Positions 47,301 to 52,345 of a stretch of 64,000 bases of DNA are shown here, piece after piece. The notes beneath the pieces are model-generated. The model was not told the origin of the DNA, did not search any database, and saw only the letters and a program-made list of their open reading frames with translations. Numbering within the stretch: position 1 is the first letter of the stretch; the number at the start of each line of letters is the position of its first letter. Source of the stretch: Siphonodentalium dalli (lineage: Eukaryota; Mollusca; Scaphopoda; Gadilida; Siphonodentaliidae); assembly GCA_032622095.1 (NCBI GenBank), contig CP136061.1, positions 45,019,797 to 45,083,796 on the forward strand. The letters are read 5' to 3'. Made by a program: the position numbers and the translations under genes.

Positions 47301-47819
47301 ACTGGAGGGTTATGTAATGTAAAGGTCATTTCGCACTATATAATACAGTAATGCCCTAAATAATCGACTCCTTAACCACAGTAGAATTATGGGTAATTTT
47401 GCAGGATTTAGTCGGAAATATGGCTTGTTGCCATTCATAGGAAAGCTCTCACTGAGCTTTCCGATGAATGGCAACAAGTCATATTTCCAATAATCGACTC
47501 CTTAACCACAGCAGAATTATGGGTAATTTTTCAGGATTTAGTCGGAAATATGGCTTGTTACCATTCATCGGAAAGCTCTCACTGAGAGCTTTCCGATGAA
47601 TGGCAACAAGCCATATTTCCAACTAAATCCTGAAAAATTACCCATAATTCTGTGGTTAAGGAGTCGATTACTTAGGGCATTACAGAAACTGCCAATTTTA
47701 TTTTCATCATTCAGATAACTCTTACCTCTAATGTAAAGGATAAGACAACATCGACTTTGGATAATCCGGGATCATTATCTTCATTAATATCAATTCTTGG
47801 TAAAGAAGACTGTTGCGTT
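8211..47819 (-). CDS. Cadps: Calcium-dependent secretion activator (CAPS/CADPS), partial, 13 exons
   Basis: Thirteen minus-strand exons join as 47819-47726, 46909-46788, 45890-45779, 43537-43398, 41750-41684, 40453-40345, 37864-37670, 37064-36928, 35071-34884, 27240-27139, 25352-25289, 22326-22203 and 8317-8211. All introns are GT-AG and every phase matches, giving one open frame of about 520 residues. Recognised CAPS segments include [20 protein letters not shown] (C2), [15 protein letters not shown] and [10 protein letters not shown] (PH), and [15 protein letters not shown] and [12 protein letters not shown] (MUN side). CAPS family proteins prime dense-core and synaptic vesicles for calcium-triggered exocytosis: the PH domain binds acidic phospholipids and the C-terminal MUN/MHD region acts on syntaxin/SNARE complexes. 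The N-terminal third and the C-terminal half (rest of MUN, vesicle-binding region) are outside the window. No stop or frameshift was seen, so the gene looks intact. Vertebrates have two paralogues; which one an invertebrate copy matches best is not meaningful here. Confidence 0.96.
8573..8680. repeat. Family D, copy D2, single hairpin
   Basis: One GAATGAGGTCCCCAGAGGGT hairpin with a CCTCAACTGCTAGGGAGACC tail after it. Confidence 0.8.
9224..9446. repeat. Palindromic TA element family E, copy E1
   Basis: Bounded by TA|CAGTAATGCCCTAA and a decayed inverse. The arms are near-perfect inverted repeats of about 100 bases meeting at the GAGAGCTTTCC centre. TA flanks suggest a Tc1/mariner-type MITE. 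Confidence 0.85.
9539..9913 (+). repeat. TTAA element family G, copy G1
   Basis: Shares about 370 bp with G2-G4, including ATTCTTATATATTAATTAAA-like and GGCATAGCACCTGAATACTA-like blocks, ending CATAATATGTCTTTAA. Not palindromic as a whole. No coding frame. Confidence 0.83.
9910..10416. repeat. Possible family F relative, copy F3
   Basis: Left end TTAAAGGGGTACTGTACGCC and right end TACAGTATCCTTTTAA match F, and a GGCTGGAGTCATAAATT segment is inside, but the rest differs and it is 507 bp long. Confidence 0.6.
11258..11407 (+). repeat. TTAA element family C, copy C3, internal deletion
   Basis: Only 150 bp: both ends remain but only one half-hairpin (11338-11360) survives. Confidence 0.78.
12193..12405. 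repeat. Family E, copy E2
   Basis: Full palindrome with a diverged right end (TTTAGAGAATTACTA). Confidence 0.83.
13559..13821 (-). repeat. TTAA element family C, copy C4
   Basis: Ends TTAACCCTATCATGACTGGA and GTCATGAAAGGGTTAA, two diverged hairpins. Confidence 0.82.
14430..14923. repeat. Family E, copy E3, left arm replaced by an insertion
   Basis: The first 23 bases (CAGTAATGCCCTAATTAATC...) and the right arm from GAGAGCTTTCCGATGAATGG remain. Between them is a GC-rich foreign segment (about 14453-14818). Confidence 0.85.
14453..14818. repeat. GC-rich insertion with direct terminal repeats inside E3
   Basis: Near-identical 35-base direct repeats (CACACGAAGACACCCGGGCT... at 14456-14490 and again at 14782-14816, one mismatch) bound a segment with GTCGAGCGAGCGAG and two GGGGTTAATAACA motifs. 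Its base composition is clearly different from the neighbourhood. No coding frame was recognised. Confidence 0.8.
14928..14990 (+). repeat. Family H fragment next to E3
   Basis: GATGAGTAGTTCCCTTAAGA and CAGATAATAATG blocks. Confidence 0.6.
15289..15393 (+). repeat. Local tandem duplication
   Basis: GCACTAAGTGTCGACAAAGG and GCCAGAGAGT recur in two adjacent units of 58 and 47 bases. The following 150 bases are unusually GC-rich. Confidence 0.8.
15789..16311 (+). repeat. TTAA element family J, copy J1
   Basis: Ends TTAAAGGGACTATAGTCC and TTGGGTCCCTTTAA; about 520 bp, AT-rich, no frame. Matched by J2 in inverse orientation. Confidence 0.82.
16512..16779 (-). repeat. TTAA element family C, copy C5
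   Basis: Two hairpins; left TTAA altered to TTCA. Right end intact (CATGAAAGGGTTAA). Confidence 0.82.
17109..17369 (+). repeat. TTAA element family C, copy C6
   Basis: TTAACCCTTCATGACGGG start and GGAAGGGTTA end, with two diverged hairpins. Confidence 0.8.
17865..18172 (+). repeat. TTAA element family B, copy B1
   Basis: Bounded by TTAACCCTTTACCCAACA and the inverse GTTGGGTAAAGGGTTAA. The left subterminal part has the CCGGCCAAAACCGGCC block. It holds one full hairpin and a second reduced to its outer arms. Confidence 0.88.
18197..18438 (+). repeat. Family H, best copy
   Basis: Ends AACCCTTTATATACTAAATA and AAAAAGGGTTAA, with a GGTCATTTGTTGAACTTATT core. It probably belongs with the TTAA elements. 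Confidence 0.75.
18774..19001 (+). repeat. TTAA element family C, copy C7
   Basis: Both ends present. The second hairpin is reduced to its outer arms (ATTCTCTTATATACAAGAGA). Confidence 0.83.
19948..20160. repeat. Family E, copy E4
   Basis: Complete 213-bp copy; its two arms are almost exact inverted repeats, suggesting recent origin or gene conversion. Confidence 0.9.
20697..20775. repeat. Imperfect hairpin
   Basis: ATTAACCGAGTGCACTAAAT pairs with ATTTAGTGGATGAGGTTAAT, centred at GAGCTTTAGCGAGGCTC. Confidence 0.7.
21006..21628 (+). repeat. Dispersed repeat family K, copy K1, with C homopolymer
   Basis: Starts AGAGGTGTGACTGTCCCAAT, has a run of nearly 30 C at about 21047-21074, a tandem block near 21190-21480 (GATAACTCCACCAAAAAA twice), a GACGGAC-rich segment near 21538-21580 and ends at GGGGGGTATACTA. 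No open frame. Confidence 0.8.
22203..22326 (-). CDS. Cadps: CADPS exon l: [10 protein letters not shown] helix segment
   Basis: The exon has 124 bases and encodes [20 protein letters not shown], then [20 protein letters not shown] and E, plus one base. It matches the CAPS stretch that leads into the MUN domain. In vertebrates this end of the protein is a site of alternative exon use; the next visible exon is 13.9 kb away, and I did not identify an alternative exon between them. Donor is GTGTGT; acceptor is TTTGTAG. Confidence 0.95.
22477..22691 (+). repeat. TTAA element family A variant A3 with a different core
   Basis: The outer 35-40 bases on both sides match family A (CCGATTTTTGTATCNACCCA and its inverse). 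The middle is instead an unrelated near-perfect palindrome meeting at about 22583, and the usual TATATATGCGAG hairpin is absent. Its last TTAA is shared with G2. Confidence 0.85.
22688..23063 (+). repeat. TTAA element family G, copy G2
   Basis: TTAAAGTGATGTGAAACACT to ATAATATGTCTTTAA; left TTAA shared with A3. Confidence 0.85.
23250..23483 (+). repeat. Local duplication, about 120-bp period
   Basis: GACAATTATATTGACATGTGGG and TCATATGTAAATCATGG blocks recur once, the second copy starting near 23373. Confidence 0.85.
23695..24094 (-). repeat. TTAA element family B, copy B2
   Basis: Same ends and about 400 bp, inverted relative to B1. It has two complete hairpins separated by a T/A-rich spacer containing TTAAGAATTATAAAATTG-like sequence. 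Confidence 0.88.
24157..24226. repeat. Family E, copy E5, deletion derivative
   Basis: Only the two outer ends remain (CAGTAATTCCCTAAGTTATT... and ...TTAGGGCATTACTG). Confidence 0.83.
24309..24800 (+). repeat. TTAA element family B, copy B3 with three hairpins
   Basis: About 490 bp. Besides the usual two hairpins it holds a third, because the segment CCGGCTCCTTGACCACATTG plus a hairpin occurs twice (from about 24419 and 24542). This is an internal duplication. Confidence 0.87.
24803..25255 (+). repeat. Dispersed repeat family L, copy L1
   Basis: About 430 bp shared with L2, including ACGCTCTTTATTTCTACC and GCGCAAACCGCCAT-GTGGCTTTAA blocks. Ends 33 bases from the donor of CADPS exon k. Confidence 0.8.
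25289..25352 (-). CDS. Cadps: CADPS exon k: [21 protein letters not shown]
   Basis: This 64-base exon completes a split Arg codon and then encodes [20 protein letters not shown] plus R. The peptide is essentially invariant in CAPS proteins. Donor GTGAGA follows the AGG codon, giving outgoing phase 0. The acceptor is TTTCTAG. Confidence 0.96.
25707..26107 (-). repeat. TTAA element family B, copy B4
   Basis: Inverted full-length-like copy of about 400 bp, closely similar to B2. Confidence 0.88.
26660..26723 (+). repeat. GTAACCGGTAGCCGGTTTT tandem
   Basis: Two to three imperfect units containing CCGGTAGCCGG, alternating with T runs. Confidence 0.7.
27139..27240 (-). CDS. Cadps: CADPS exon j: helical segment before MUN
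   Basis: The exon has 102 bases. After a split Arg it encodes [20 protein letters not shown] and [13 protein letters not shown], ending with AG of a split Arg codon. It matches the CAPS stretch RPDGIGTV...EKERFEEIKERLRxLLExQITHFR. It enters and leaves in phase 2. Acceptor is TTTTGTAG and donor is GTGAGT. Confidence 0.95.
28553..28710. repeat. Long imperfect inverted repeat
   Basis: CTACAGTTTTTGTTTCAATA pairs with TATTGAAACAAAAAACGGTA. The arms are about 65 bases with mismatches around CACGGGCGTTTGCAAGCAGT. Confidence 0.8.
29644..30043 (+). repeat. TTAA element family B, copy B5
   Basis: Forward full-length-like copy of 400 bp with two hairpins and TTAA at both ends. Confidence 0.88.
30322..30576. 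repeat. Family D, copy D3
   Basis: Same arrangement and length as D1, with two hairpins. Confidence 0.86.
32952..33335 (-). repeat. TTAA element family C, copy C8, mixed structure
   Basis: C-type ends, but the spacer between the hairpins is A-rich with GTAAGAAAAATT-like units as in family B, and the right hairpin has the CGACC-type loop of A/B (GCGACCAATGGTCAACTCGC). This looks like a hybrid. The left hairpin is half lost. Confidence 0.82.
33516..33866 (+). repeat. TTAA element family G, copy G3
   Basis: Same ends as G2, with a small internal deletion near GTAATGTTGACATAGC. Confidence 0.85.
34071..34324. repeat. Family D, copy D4
   Basis: Same arrangement as D1, with two hairpins. Confidence 0.86.
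34417..34839. repeat. Family D long form, copy D5
   Basis: Two hairpins separated by about 200 bp of a distinct inner segment (ATGGTGAGGTTCATCCATTA...). The right edge is about 44 bases from the donor of CADPS exon i. Confidence 0.8.
34884..35071 (-). CDS. Cadps: CADPS exon i: [17 protein letters not shown] segment
   Basis: The exon has 188 bases and 62 codons plus two bases. It begins [20 protein letters not shown], continues [20 protein letters not shown], and ends with [19 protein letters not shown]. This is one of the most strongly conserved stretches of CAPS, between the PH and MUN regions, and holds a run of conserved Cys and His residues. Outgoing phase 2, donor GTGAGT. Codon use is GC-richer than the surrounding intron. 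Confidence 0.97.
35657..36056 (+). repeat. TTAA element family B, copy B6
   Basis: Forward full-length-like copy of 400 bp with two hairpins, close to B5. Confidence 0.88.
36131..36521 (+). repeat. TTAA element family C, copy C9, interrupted
   Basis: The second hairpin is split by a family E copy (36325-36457) at a TATATA sequence. The C9 right end then abuts B7. Confidence 0.85.
36325..36457. repeat. Family E, copy E6, inserted in C9
   Basis: Most of the left arm is kept and the right arm is reduced to its outer end. It is inserted at TA within the hairpin of C9, so it is younger than C9. Confidence 0.85.
36522..36906 (+). repeat. TTAA element family B, copy B7, left end lost
   Basis: Starts directly after the TTAA of C9 at the ACGGCCAAAACCGGCC block, so the CCCTTTACCCAACAAA terminus is missing. 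The right end is intact and lies 21 bases from the donor of CADPS exon h. Confidence 0.87.
36928..37064 (-). CDS. Cadps: CADPS exon h: [13 protein letters not shown] segment
   Basis: The exon has 137 bases and encodes [20 protein letters not shown] followed by [20 protein letters not shown] and AYTCL. It matches the CAPS segment DRAxKHGMDEFIxxNPCxFDHxxLFExLQxxTLDxRLND. The acceptor is TTTTCTAG and the donor GTATGAT. A family B element begins 21 bases past the donor. Confidence 0.95.
37065..37669 (-). other. CADPS intron between exons g and h (605 bp)
   Basis: Most of the half nearer exon g is a degraded family D element (37265-37622) ending 47 bases from exon g. The remainder is plain intron. 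Confidence 0.85.
37265..37622. repeat. Family D long form, copy D6, left end lost
   Basis: Begins inside the first hairpin (GGCTAGCATCACTAAATCCA) and ends at CAGACATACCATCTGGAGG. Confidence 0.8.
37670..37864 (-). CDS. Cadps: CADPS exon g: PH domain end and linker
   Basis: This is the largest visible coding exon, 195 bases. It encodes [20 protein letters not shown], then a [20 protein letters not shown] stretch and THKPIPP, followed by a variable linker ([17 protein letters not shown]). The [11 protein letters not shown] stretch is the C-terminal helix of the PH domain. The linker differs from the vertebrate sequence, as expected for this region. It enters and leaves in phase 1; donor is GTTAGT. 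Confidence 0.95.
37905..38280 (-). repeat. TTAA element family G, copy G4
   Basis: Inverted relative to the other three. Its near edge is 40 bases from the 3' splice site of CADPS exon g. Confidence 0.86.
38634..39087. repeat. Family D long form, copy D7
   Basis: CAAGCCTTAAAATATGGTGC to TATTTTGAGGCCTG, with two hairpins and the long inner segment. Confidence 0.82.
39106..39553. repeat. Family D long form, copy D8
   Basis: Adjacent to D7 and inverted relative to its inner segment; two hairpins. Confidence 0.82.
39608..40139 (+). repeat. Dispersed repeat family K, copy K2
   Basis: GAGGTGTGCACTCAGGTGC start, GACGGACGGAC run near 40035-40090 and GTGGGGGTATAAC end; distantly related to K1. Confidence 0.75.
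40345..40453 (-). CDS. Cadps: CADPS exon f: PH domain, middle
   Basis: The exon has 109 bases and encodes [20 protein letters not shown] followed by [16 protein letters not shown] and one extra base. The segment is nearly identical to the PH core of other CAPS proteins. Reading on past the donor (GTTAGT) meets a stop codon after one residue, so splicing here is required. A family E palindrome ends only 25 bases upstream of the acceptor, leaving little room for an ordinary branch point between them. Confidence 0.96.
40454..41683 (-). other. CADPS intron between exons e and f
   Basis: A short E copy sits next to the 3' splice site. The span 40560-41683 is AT-rich with small internal similarities (for example GAGCTACTCGTT twice, near 41070 and 41116) and no recognised gene. 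Confidence 0.8.
40479..40559. repeat. Family E, copy E7, deletion derivative near a 3' splice site
   Basis: An 81-bp copy whose near edge is 25 bases from the start of CADPS exon f. Confidence 0.85.
41684..41750 (-). CDS. Cadps: CADPS exon e: PH domain, first strands
   Basis: This short exon of 67 bases encodes [20 protein letters not shown] followed by VQ after the split glycine codon. It aligns with the start of the PH domain in CAPS, where a Trp-Lys-rich strand (W-K-x-W-K-x-R) contributes positive charge for phosphoinositide binding. The basic cluster is kept (KKWKRR). Acceptor is TTTCAG and donor is GTGTGT. Outgoing phase 0. Confidence 0.95.
42257..42694 (+). repeat. Family I, copy I2
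   Basis: Matches I1 with small indels. The preceding 80 bases (42180-42256) contain an inverted partial copy of its start (ATGTTGGGATATAAGATTTA), so its left end is an inverted repeat. Confidence 0.85.
42903..43011. repeat. Family D remnant, copy D9
   Basis: One hairpin and the right end (AATGACAGACTCACTATTTG), directly next to the exon-donor minisatellite. Confidence 0.8.
43022..43427 (-). repeat. 36-bp minisatellite made of an exon end plus its splice donor
   Basis: About eleven head-to-tail units occur here, of which the one at the high-coordinate end (43391-43427) is the real end of CADPS exon d. In the minus sense each unit carries AAACCACAGAATATGAAGCA, then TTGTGG and GTAAGTCTC. So each repeats the codons for KPQNMKHCG and the 5' splice site. 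Variants are mostly single substitutions (CAGAAT to CATAAT; GTAAGT to GTAAAT or GTAGGT), and one unit has an 8-base insertion near 43260. The farthest unit has lost the donor (GGTTAA). A family D remnant abuts the far end. Confidence 0.93.
43398..43537 (-). CDS. Cadps: CADPS exon d: end of C2 and start of PH domain
   Basis: The exon has 140 bases and 46 codons plus GG. It begins [20 protein letters not shown] and ends [14 protein letters not shown], followed by a glycine codon split by the intron. This matches the CAPS C2-to-PH junction (RVILHP... and MDKPQNMKH). The donor is GG|GTAAGT. The last 30 or so exonic bases plus this donor form the unit of a tandem array that fills the first 0.4 kb of the next intron. 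In the reading frame the sequence past the donor is TGT GGG TAA, so reading through gives an immediate stop. Confidence 0.95.
43538..45778 (-). other. CADPS intron between exons c and d
   Basis: No MITE copy was recognised. There is a local duplication (44393-44556) and an imperfect tandem of AAAACCTGCCTCCCTCATGG-like units at 44712-44825. The rest is AT-rich intron. Confidence 0.75.
44393..44556 (+). repeat. Local duplication
   Basis: TGTATTGAACAGGGGATGTC-like blocks, each preceded by a TATTTTTATTTTT run, occur twice about 108 bases apart. Confidence 0.82.
45779..45890 (-). CDS. Cadps: CADPS exon c: second part of the C2 domain
   Basis: The exon has 112 bases. After the split codon it reads [20 protein letters not shown] and then [17 protein letters not shown]. 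The family has a closely similar W-x-x-QGDF-TTH-LP-VKVKL stretch followed by a TES...LEDKELG segment. The split codon gives Cys just before the Trp. Outgoing phase is 0 with donor GTAAAC. Confidence 0.95.
45891..46787 (-). other. CADPS intron between exons b and c
   Basis: Contains family C copy C10 (46416-46641). The span 45891-46415 shows nothing else. Confidence 0.8.
46416..46641 (-). repeat. TTAA element family C, copy C10
   Basis: Diverged ends (TTAACACTTTCACGACTGGA and ATAATGAAATGGTTAA), with one hairpin and a half hairpin. Confidence 0.78.
46788..46909 (-). CDS. Cadps: CADPS exon b: first part of the C2 domain
   Basis: The exon has 122 bases, beginning [20 protein letters not shown] and continuing [20 protein letters not shown]. 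These 40 residues are among the best conserved in CAPS proteins and form the first strands of the C2 domain. It enters in phase 0 and leaves in phase 2, the TG completed to a TGT codon (Cys) by the next exon. The acceptor is TTTTCACAG and the donor is GTGAAT. Confidence 0.96.
46910..47725 (-). other. CADPS intron between exons a and b
   Basis: About 40 percent is family E copy E8, which is one and a half palindromes long. The span 46910-47340 is otherwise featureless. Confidence 0.8.
47346..47684. repeat. Family E, copy E8, one and a half units
   Basis: One palindrome runs to about 47488 and then a second starts within the arm (CCAATAATCGACTCCTTAAC), giving a partial tandem. It ends 41 bases from the donor of CADPS exon a. 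Confidence 0.86.
47726..47819 (-). CDS. Cadps: CADPS exon a: acidic segment before the C2 domain
   Basis: The exon has 94 bases between a TTTCAG acceptor and a GTAAG donor. One base completes the previous codon, then 31 codons follow, including [20 protein letters not shown] and ending LSFTLE. This matches the conserved SKxDVVLSFxLE stretch just before the C2 domain of CAPS. The incoming phase requires a preceding exon that ends with two extra bases. The outgoing phase is 0. A palindromic family E element lies 41 bases past the donor. Confidence 0.93.
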
Positions 47820-48052
47820 CTGAAATTCAAAAGGCAAATATAACCATTATTTATGTAGATGGTACTAGTATGCCTTTGGAGAAGTAAATAAAGACAGAAC
47901 TCTAGAAAGCATTGTACACATACCTAAATTCTAAATCAGGAAACGTTTCGTTGTGAAGATATACAAATATACATCAGATCGAGATACATTCAAATCTATC
48001 TGAATTTGAAGTTATTTCAATATATATGCACATTCAGTCATCAAAGAAATAA

Positions 48053-48514
48053 AAAGACCCAAGGCACTCGCAGTGGGTAAATGTGCAAAAAATATATGTC
48101 TATAAAAACATCACCGCAAAGAACGGGGAGAAATTTCTTCAATAAAAAAATTTCACATGTTGAAACCATTGACATTGTTATGTAAACAAAACTGTTACAG
48201 TGATTTGTCAACAAACGTCAATAATAATGTAATAAGTTCAAATCTTTTAGTCTGAACATGATTTTCAGAATGTTTTCAATGTTTTGACATTTTCCAATGT
48301 CTATCGTAAAGTTTTGATAAAATTTTGGTATCTTATTGGACTTTTATCGGTAATTCCACTGTAACAGTAATGTTTACACAACAATGGTCTTGACATGCGA
48401 AAGCTAATTATTGGAGAGTTAATAATAATGAAAATAAGAACAAAGTCAATCTATTTGATAGATGTCTTACAAACATTTATGTTATTTCACATGAACCCAC
48501 TTCGATGACCTTAA
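48053..48514 (-). repeat. TTAA element family J, copy J2
   Basis: Inverse of J1, from AAAGACCCAAGGCACTCGCA to CCCACTTCGATGACCTTAA; the last dozen terminal bases are missing where F2 abuts. Confidence 0.8.
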
Positions 48515-48868
48515 AGGGGTACTGTACAATAAATCCGGCCATTTATGGGACCATCTCCTTTTATACTCAACAGAATGTATGCAACAAATGAATGAATTTG
48601 AGCCATGGATTAGTGCAAAATACACACTCATGTGCTCTATGAACGATGCAAACAACATGGTATTTAGAATGAAAATGTATAAATGGCTGGAGTCATAAAT
48701 TCATTTTCATTATAATTGCCATGTTGTTTGCATTGCTCATAAAGTAAATGAGTGTATTTTGCACTCATCCATGGCTCAAATTCATTCATTTGTTGCATAT
48801 AAACTGTTGAGTATAAAAGGAGATGGGCCCCATACATGACCAGATTTAGTGTACAGTCCCCCCTTTAA
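48511..48868. repeat. TTAA element family F, copy F2
   Basis: Same palindrome, longer than F1, with TTAAAGGGGTACTGTACA at the left. Abuts the truncated end of J2. Confidence 0.87.
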
Positions 48869-49228
48869 GCTATAAATCCAGCTGGAAGATCAAGATCGCA
48901 ATATTCTGAGCCACAGCTCGAATATTTATCTTCTTAATTCCTATGAAGTCTTTGCAGCATGCATTTGACAGTCTGGAAGCCCCGTCATGATTTGATTATG
49001 CATAAGAAATTGACAGCTCACGATGTATTTTATGCGAGATATAAGTAAGCATTCTGTCACCAGACTAATTTATATGTCTGAAGATTGGCCTATCTAATTA
49101 ATCATCTGACATTATGATATACAATCACCTTTAGGTATTCATCAGTGCATTGACAGCACAATTAATCTATATTAACCGTACTTGAGGCTCTTCATTTATG
49201 ATATGGAAAGTGCCGAATTAAAGATATA

Positions 49229-49433
49229 CAGTAATGCTCTAAATAATCGACTCCTTAACCACAGCAGAATTATGGGTAACTTTTCAGGATTTAGTCGGAA
49301 ATATGGCTTGTTGCCATTCATCGGAAGTGAGAGCTTTCCGATGAATGGCAACAAGCCATATTTCCGACTAAATCCTGAAAAGTTACCCATAATTCTGCTG
49401 CGGTTAAGGAGTCAATTATTTAGGGCATTACTG
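49229..49433. repeat. Family E, copy E9
   Basis: Nearly complete palindrome with a shortened centre. Confidence 0.88.
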
Positions 49434-49448
49434 TATTCAGTGTCCCAG

Positions 49449-49757
49449 GCAGGCCTGAGAATAAGGTGCCTGTCATTTGCAGAATGAGGTCCCTAGAGGG
49501 TGAATTTAGGGATGCTATCCCACATAGTGGCCTAGCATCACTAAATTCACCCACTGGGGACCTCATTCTGCTTAGGCCTCATCTTCTCAGGAAAGTTTCT
49601 TTATAATAAATTTCTATTGAAACTTCTTCACATAGATTCTATTTCTTTTTTATTTTAGTTTCTCTATATCCCCAAATTGGCAGATGACACATAATCGAGG
49701 TTCACAAAGGGTGTATATCACAATATTCACCATTTGCGAACATCAATCTGAGTCTAT
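49449..49757. repeat. Family D long form, copy D10, truncated
   Basis: One hairpin plus the inner segment up to ATTTGCGAACATCAATCTGA; second hairpin absent. Confidence 0.78.
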
Positions 49758-50130
49758 TTATCTCTTTCTCTCTCTTAATTTTCTAAAAGGGAGACACTTT
49801 GTATACTACTTGCCACCTTCTGCTTCCAAGTTAGGCACTCCTATGCTATATTTTGTTTCTCACTAAATTTTTGGATTTTATGGATGCAGCAATAGGAGTA
49901 CAATTCCCCAACCCCTAGCAGAAACCCTGATATATGTTTCTGTTTCACTGATTGTATTGTGAATGAGCATATCACGGTTCATCTGTGAATCAATGAATCA
50001 TTATACATTTGTACCCCCTACTAAAATTCATGCGGGGATTATGAGGCTAAGAGTATATGACATGATACAGTGAATACATGCATAGATAAGAACGTACACA
50101 ACAAAAGTGTTGTATTAGTGCTATTCCCCC

Positions 50131-50280
50131 AAAGCCTTGAAATAGTGAGCTTGTCATTAGCAGAATGAGGTCCCCAGAGGGAGAATTTAGTGATGCTAAC
50201 CCGCTATGTGGGTAGCATCACTAAATTCTCCCTCTGGGGACCTCATTCTGCAAATGACAGGCTCACTATTTCAAAGCTTG
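50131..50280. repeat. Family D, copy D11, single hairpin
   Basis: A compact 150-bp palindrome, AAAGCCTTGAAATAGTGAGC to CACTATTTCAAAGCTTG. Confidence 0.86.
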
Positions 50281-50540
50281 ATTCCCCCCTATTTATAAGT
50301 GATGCACCTCAAAAGTCACCTACCGGAGAAGTGTTTCTAAATGAGTATGCAAATGTCGGCCGTATAACAAAACAGTTGTCACGATTCGCGATTTCTTTCG
50401 TGAGACAGAGGGATTCAAATTTGAATAATCTCAGTCTCAAACCATGAATCCTGAAAATATGGATGTTTATACAACTAAACCATTGATGTAAGTAGATGTC
50501 ATATGGAAGATTCAGATTGATAGGGTTTACATTAAACAGA

Positions 50541-50968
50541 CATGGCTCATCCGAGCTTCCAAATTCGGTCTACATAATTTGGAATAAGATATGACATAGG
50601 TTTAAAGATACATGAAATATTGATATCTCAGCTTCATATCTTCTGAAAAATTCTTTCCATGGTCACAGCCACTTTCCAGACGTATTAAAATGTTCACACA
50701 GAAGTGAAAAAACGCTCTTTATTTCTACCTTATAAGGAATAGACATGGAACGCTCTTTTCGGCTCCATGCTGTGCAAATGGCTGTTCTTGTATGGGACTC
50801 AAACATCATGTTCAAAGTTGTATTTTTATGATTCAATGCATCTTTCTGTGACTTATAATGCTTGAAGAAGGATAGTTCAAGTATTTATCGACCTATTTCG
50901 ATACCGGGAAAAACTCAAAAGTGAATATTATTAGGTATATTTTGAAGCGCAAACCGCCATATGGCTTT
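50541..50968 (+). repeat. Dispersed repeat family L, copy L2
   Basis: Second copy of the L1 segment with many substitutions; same orientation. Confidence 0.8.
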
Positions 50969-51430
50969 AAATATATTTATCAGCTTCAATAGAGTTGACA
51001 AGGTAACGTAAGGTCAATGATGCAGAACTGAACTTGAAGATTATGTGAGTGTTCCAATGAGACTAAAAATAACCTTCCCCAAGATGTTTTCAAAGCTCAC
51101 CATTTAAGTGGGACAACTTTAAACATTCTAAACTATAAAAATCTCAATAACAAACAGGATTCTTACATAGCACTAATATTGTTGGCTTCAATAGCGACAT
51201 TTCTAGTTTACAGCGAATAGCACGGTAAAATGACACACAACTACTGTTCTATGTTGGCATCTATATAAATCAAAAGTCATGCGATTTCTTTGAGTATGAA
51301 TAAATGGCACTCAATAAAGATTGTGTCAAAATGTGGCATATAAAATATTCTTTATTTGAAGGAGACATTCGTGATCATCATAGCAAACTTTTAAATGCAA
51401 CAGGCTCATAAAAACATCTAAACTTCCACC

Positions 51431-51630
51431 AAATTGATGAGTAGTTCCCATAGGATATGTACATTAATAAGTTCAACAAATGACCATAGGCTGTTTGTTG
51501 AACTTATTATCTGAACATTTCCCATCAATATATTGGACTCCTTCTGAACTTTTATCATCTGTCACCTGCTTATTTTTGACTGAAAACCCTTCCATATGAC
51601 CAATAGACTATTCCAATGTATACTTTTATA
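51431..51630 (+). repeat. Family H copy
   Basis: AATAAGTTCAACAAATGACC and TTTGTTGAACTTATTATCTG form a hairpin core; ends decayed. Confidence 0.7.
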
Positions 51631-51737
51631 TTCCTCAACGAATATTTCCAAATTAATATACAGAATATTACAATTAAGAAATGACTTGTAGATCGATTGT
51701 GGTCATTGGATTTTGACCGGCAGAGTAATTAAACAAA

Positions 51738-51844
51738 GTGAGAGCTTTCCGATGAATGGCAACAAGCCATATTTCTGACTAAATCCTGAAAAATTACCCA
51801 TAATTCTACTGTGGTTAAGAAGTCAATTATTTAGGGCATTACTG
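51738..51844. repeat. Family E, copy E10, right arm only
   Basis: Starts at GTGAGAGCTTTCCGATGAAT and ends TTAGGGCATTACTG. The left arm is gone. Confidence 0.85.
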
Positions 51845-52295
51845 TAACCAGTAGTAACAATGTAAATCCTATGGGTTGTAAATTAGTTCAGGGAAAATGT
51901 TTTCTAATTTGTACCCAATGTTCCGGACGTAAGAACAGGGTACAAAAGTTATGATTTTTTTCGGCATACCAAAATCTGCCATATATATGAACACAGTGCA
52001 TGGCCAGGTATTTATTTTCAATGGCCTAAGTTAGAAGTTTATGCTATATTGGAAACATCTTAGATATTCTCCAATTAAACTGGGAAGACAAATGTGTCTT
52101 CAGTGAAATGTACACAAAATGTTTGACACTTCATTTAGACATCTATTTATTGATGTCACGTTCTCATATCTTGGAATGTAAAATAATATTCATGTATGCG
52201 CATTATATGCGGGTCATATGAAGAAAGTGGTTGGTGGTGAAGGTGGCTCATGCTTTTTACACATCTCTTGAAAAACGATTATATTTATGTAATAA

Positions 52296-52345
52296 GTCTG
52301 TCCGTTCGTCTGGCCATCTGTCTGTCCGTCAATCAACAATGTTGG
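52296..52345. repeat. GTCCGTC-rich fragment, possible family K relic
   Basis: CTGTCTGTCCGTCAATCAAC, the inverse sense of the GACGGAC runs in K1 and K2. Confidence 0.45.

Noticed and set aside
49182-49487. Open frames with [18 protein letters not shown]-type peptide
   Set aside because: They are readings through the family E palindrome, open in both directions because the two arms are complementary.
50324-50450. A minus-strand stretch with a good acceptor and a GTAGGT donor, open in one frame
   Set aside because: It ends in phase 0 while CADPS exon a needs phase 2, and the peptide resembles no CAPS region. Probably chance, or an exon of something else.
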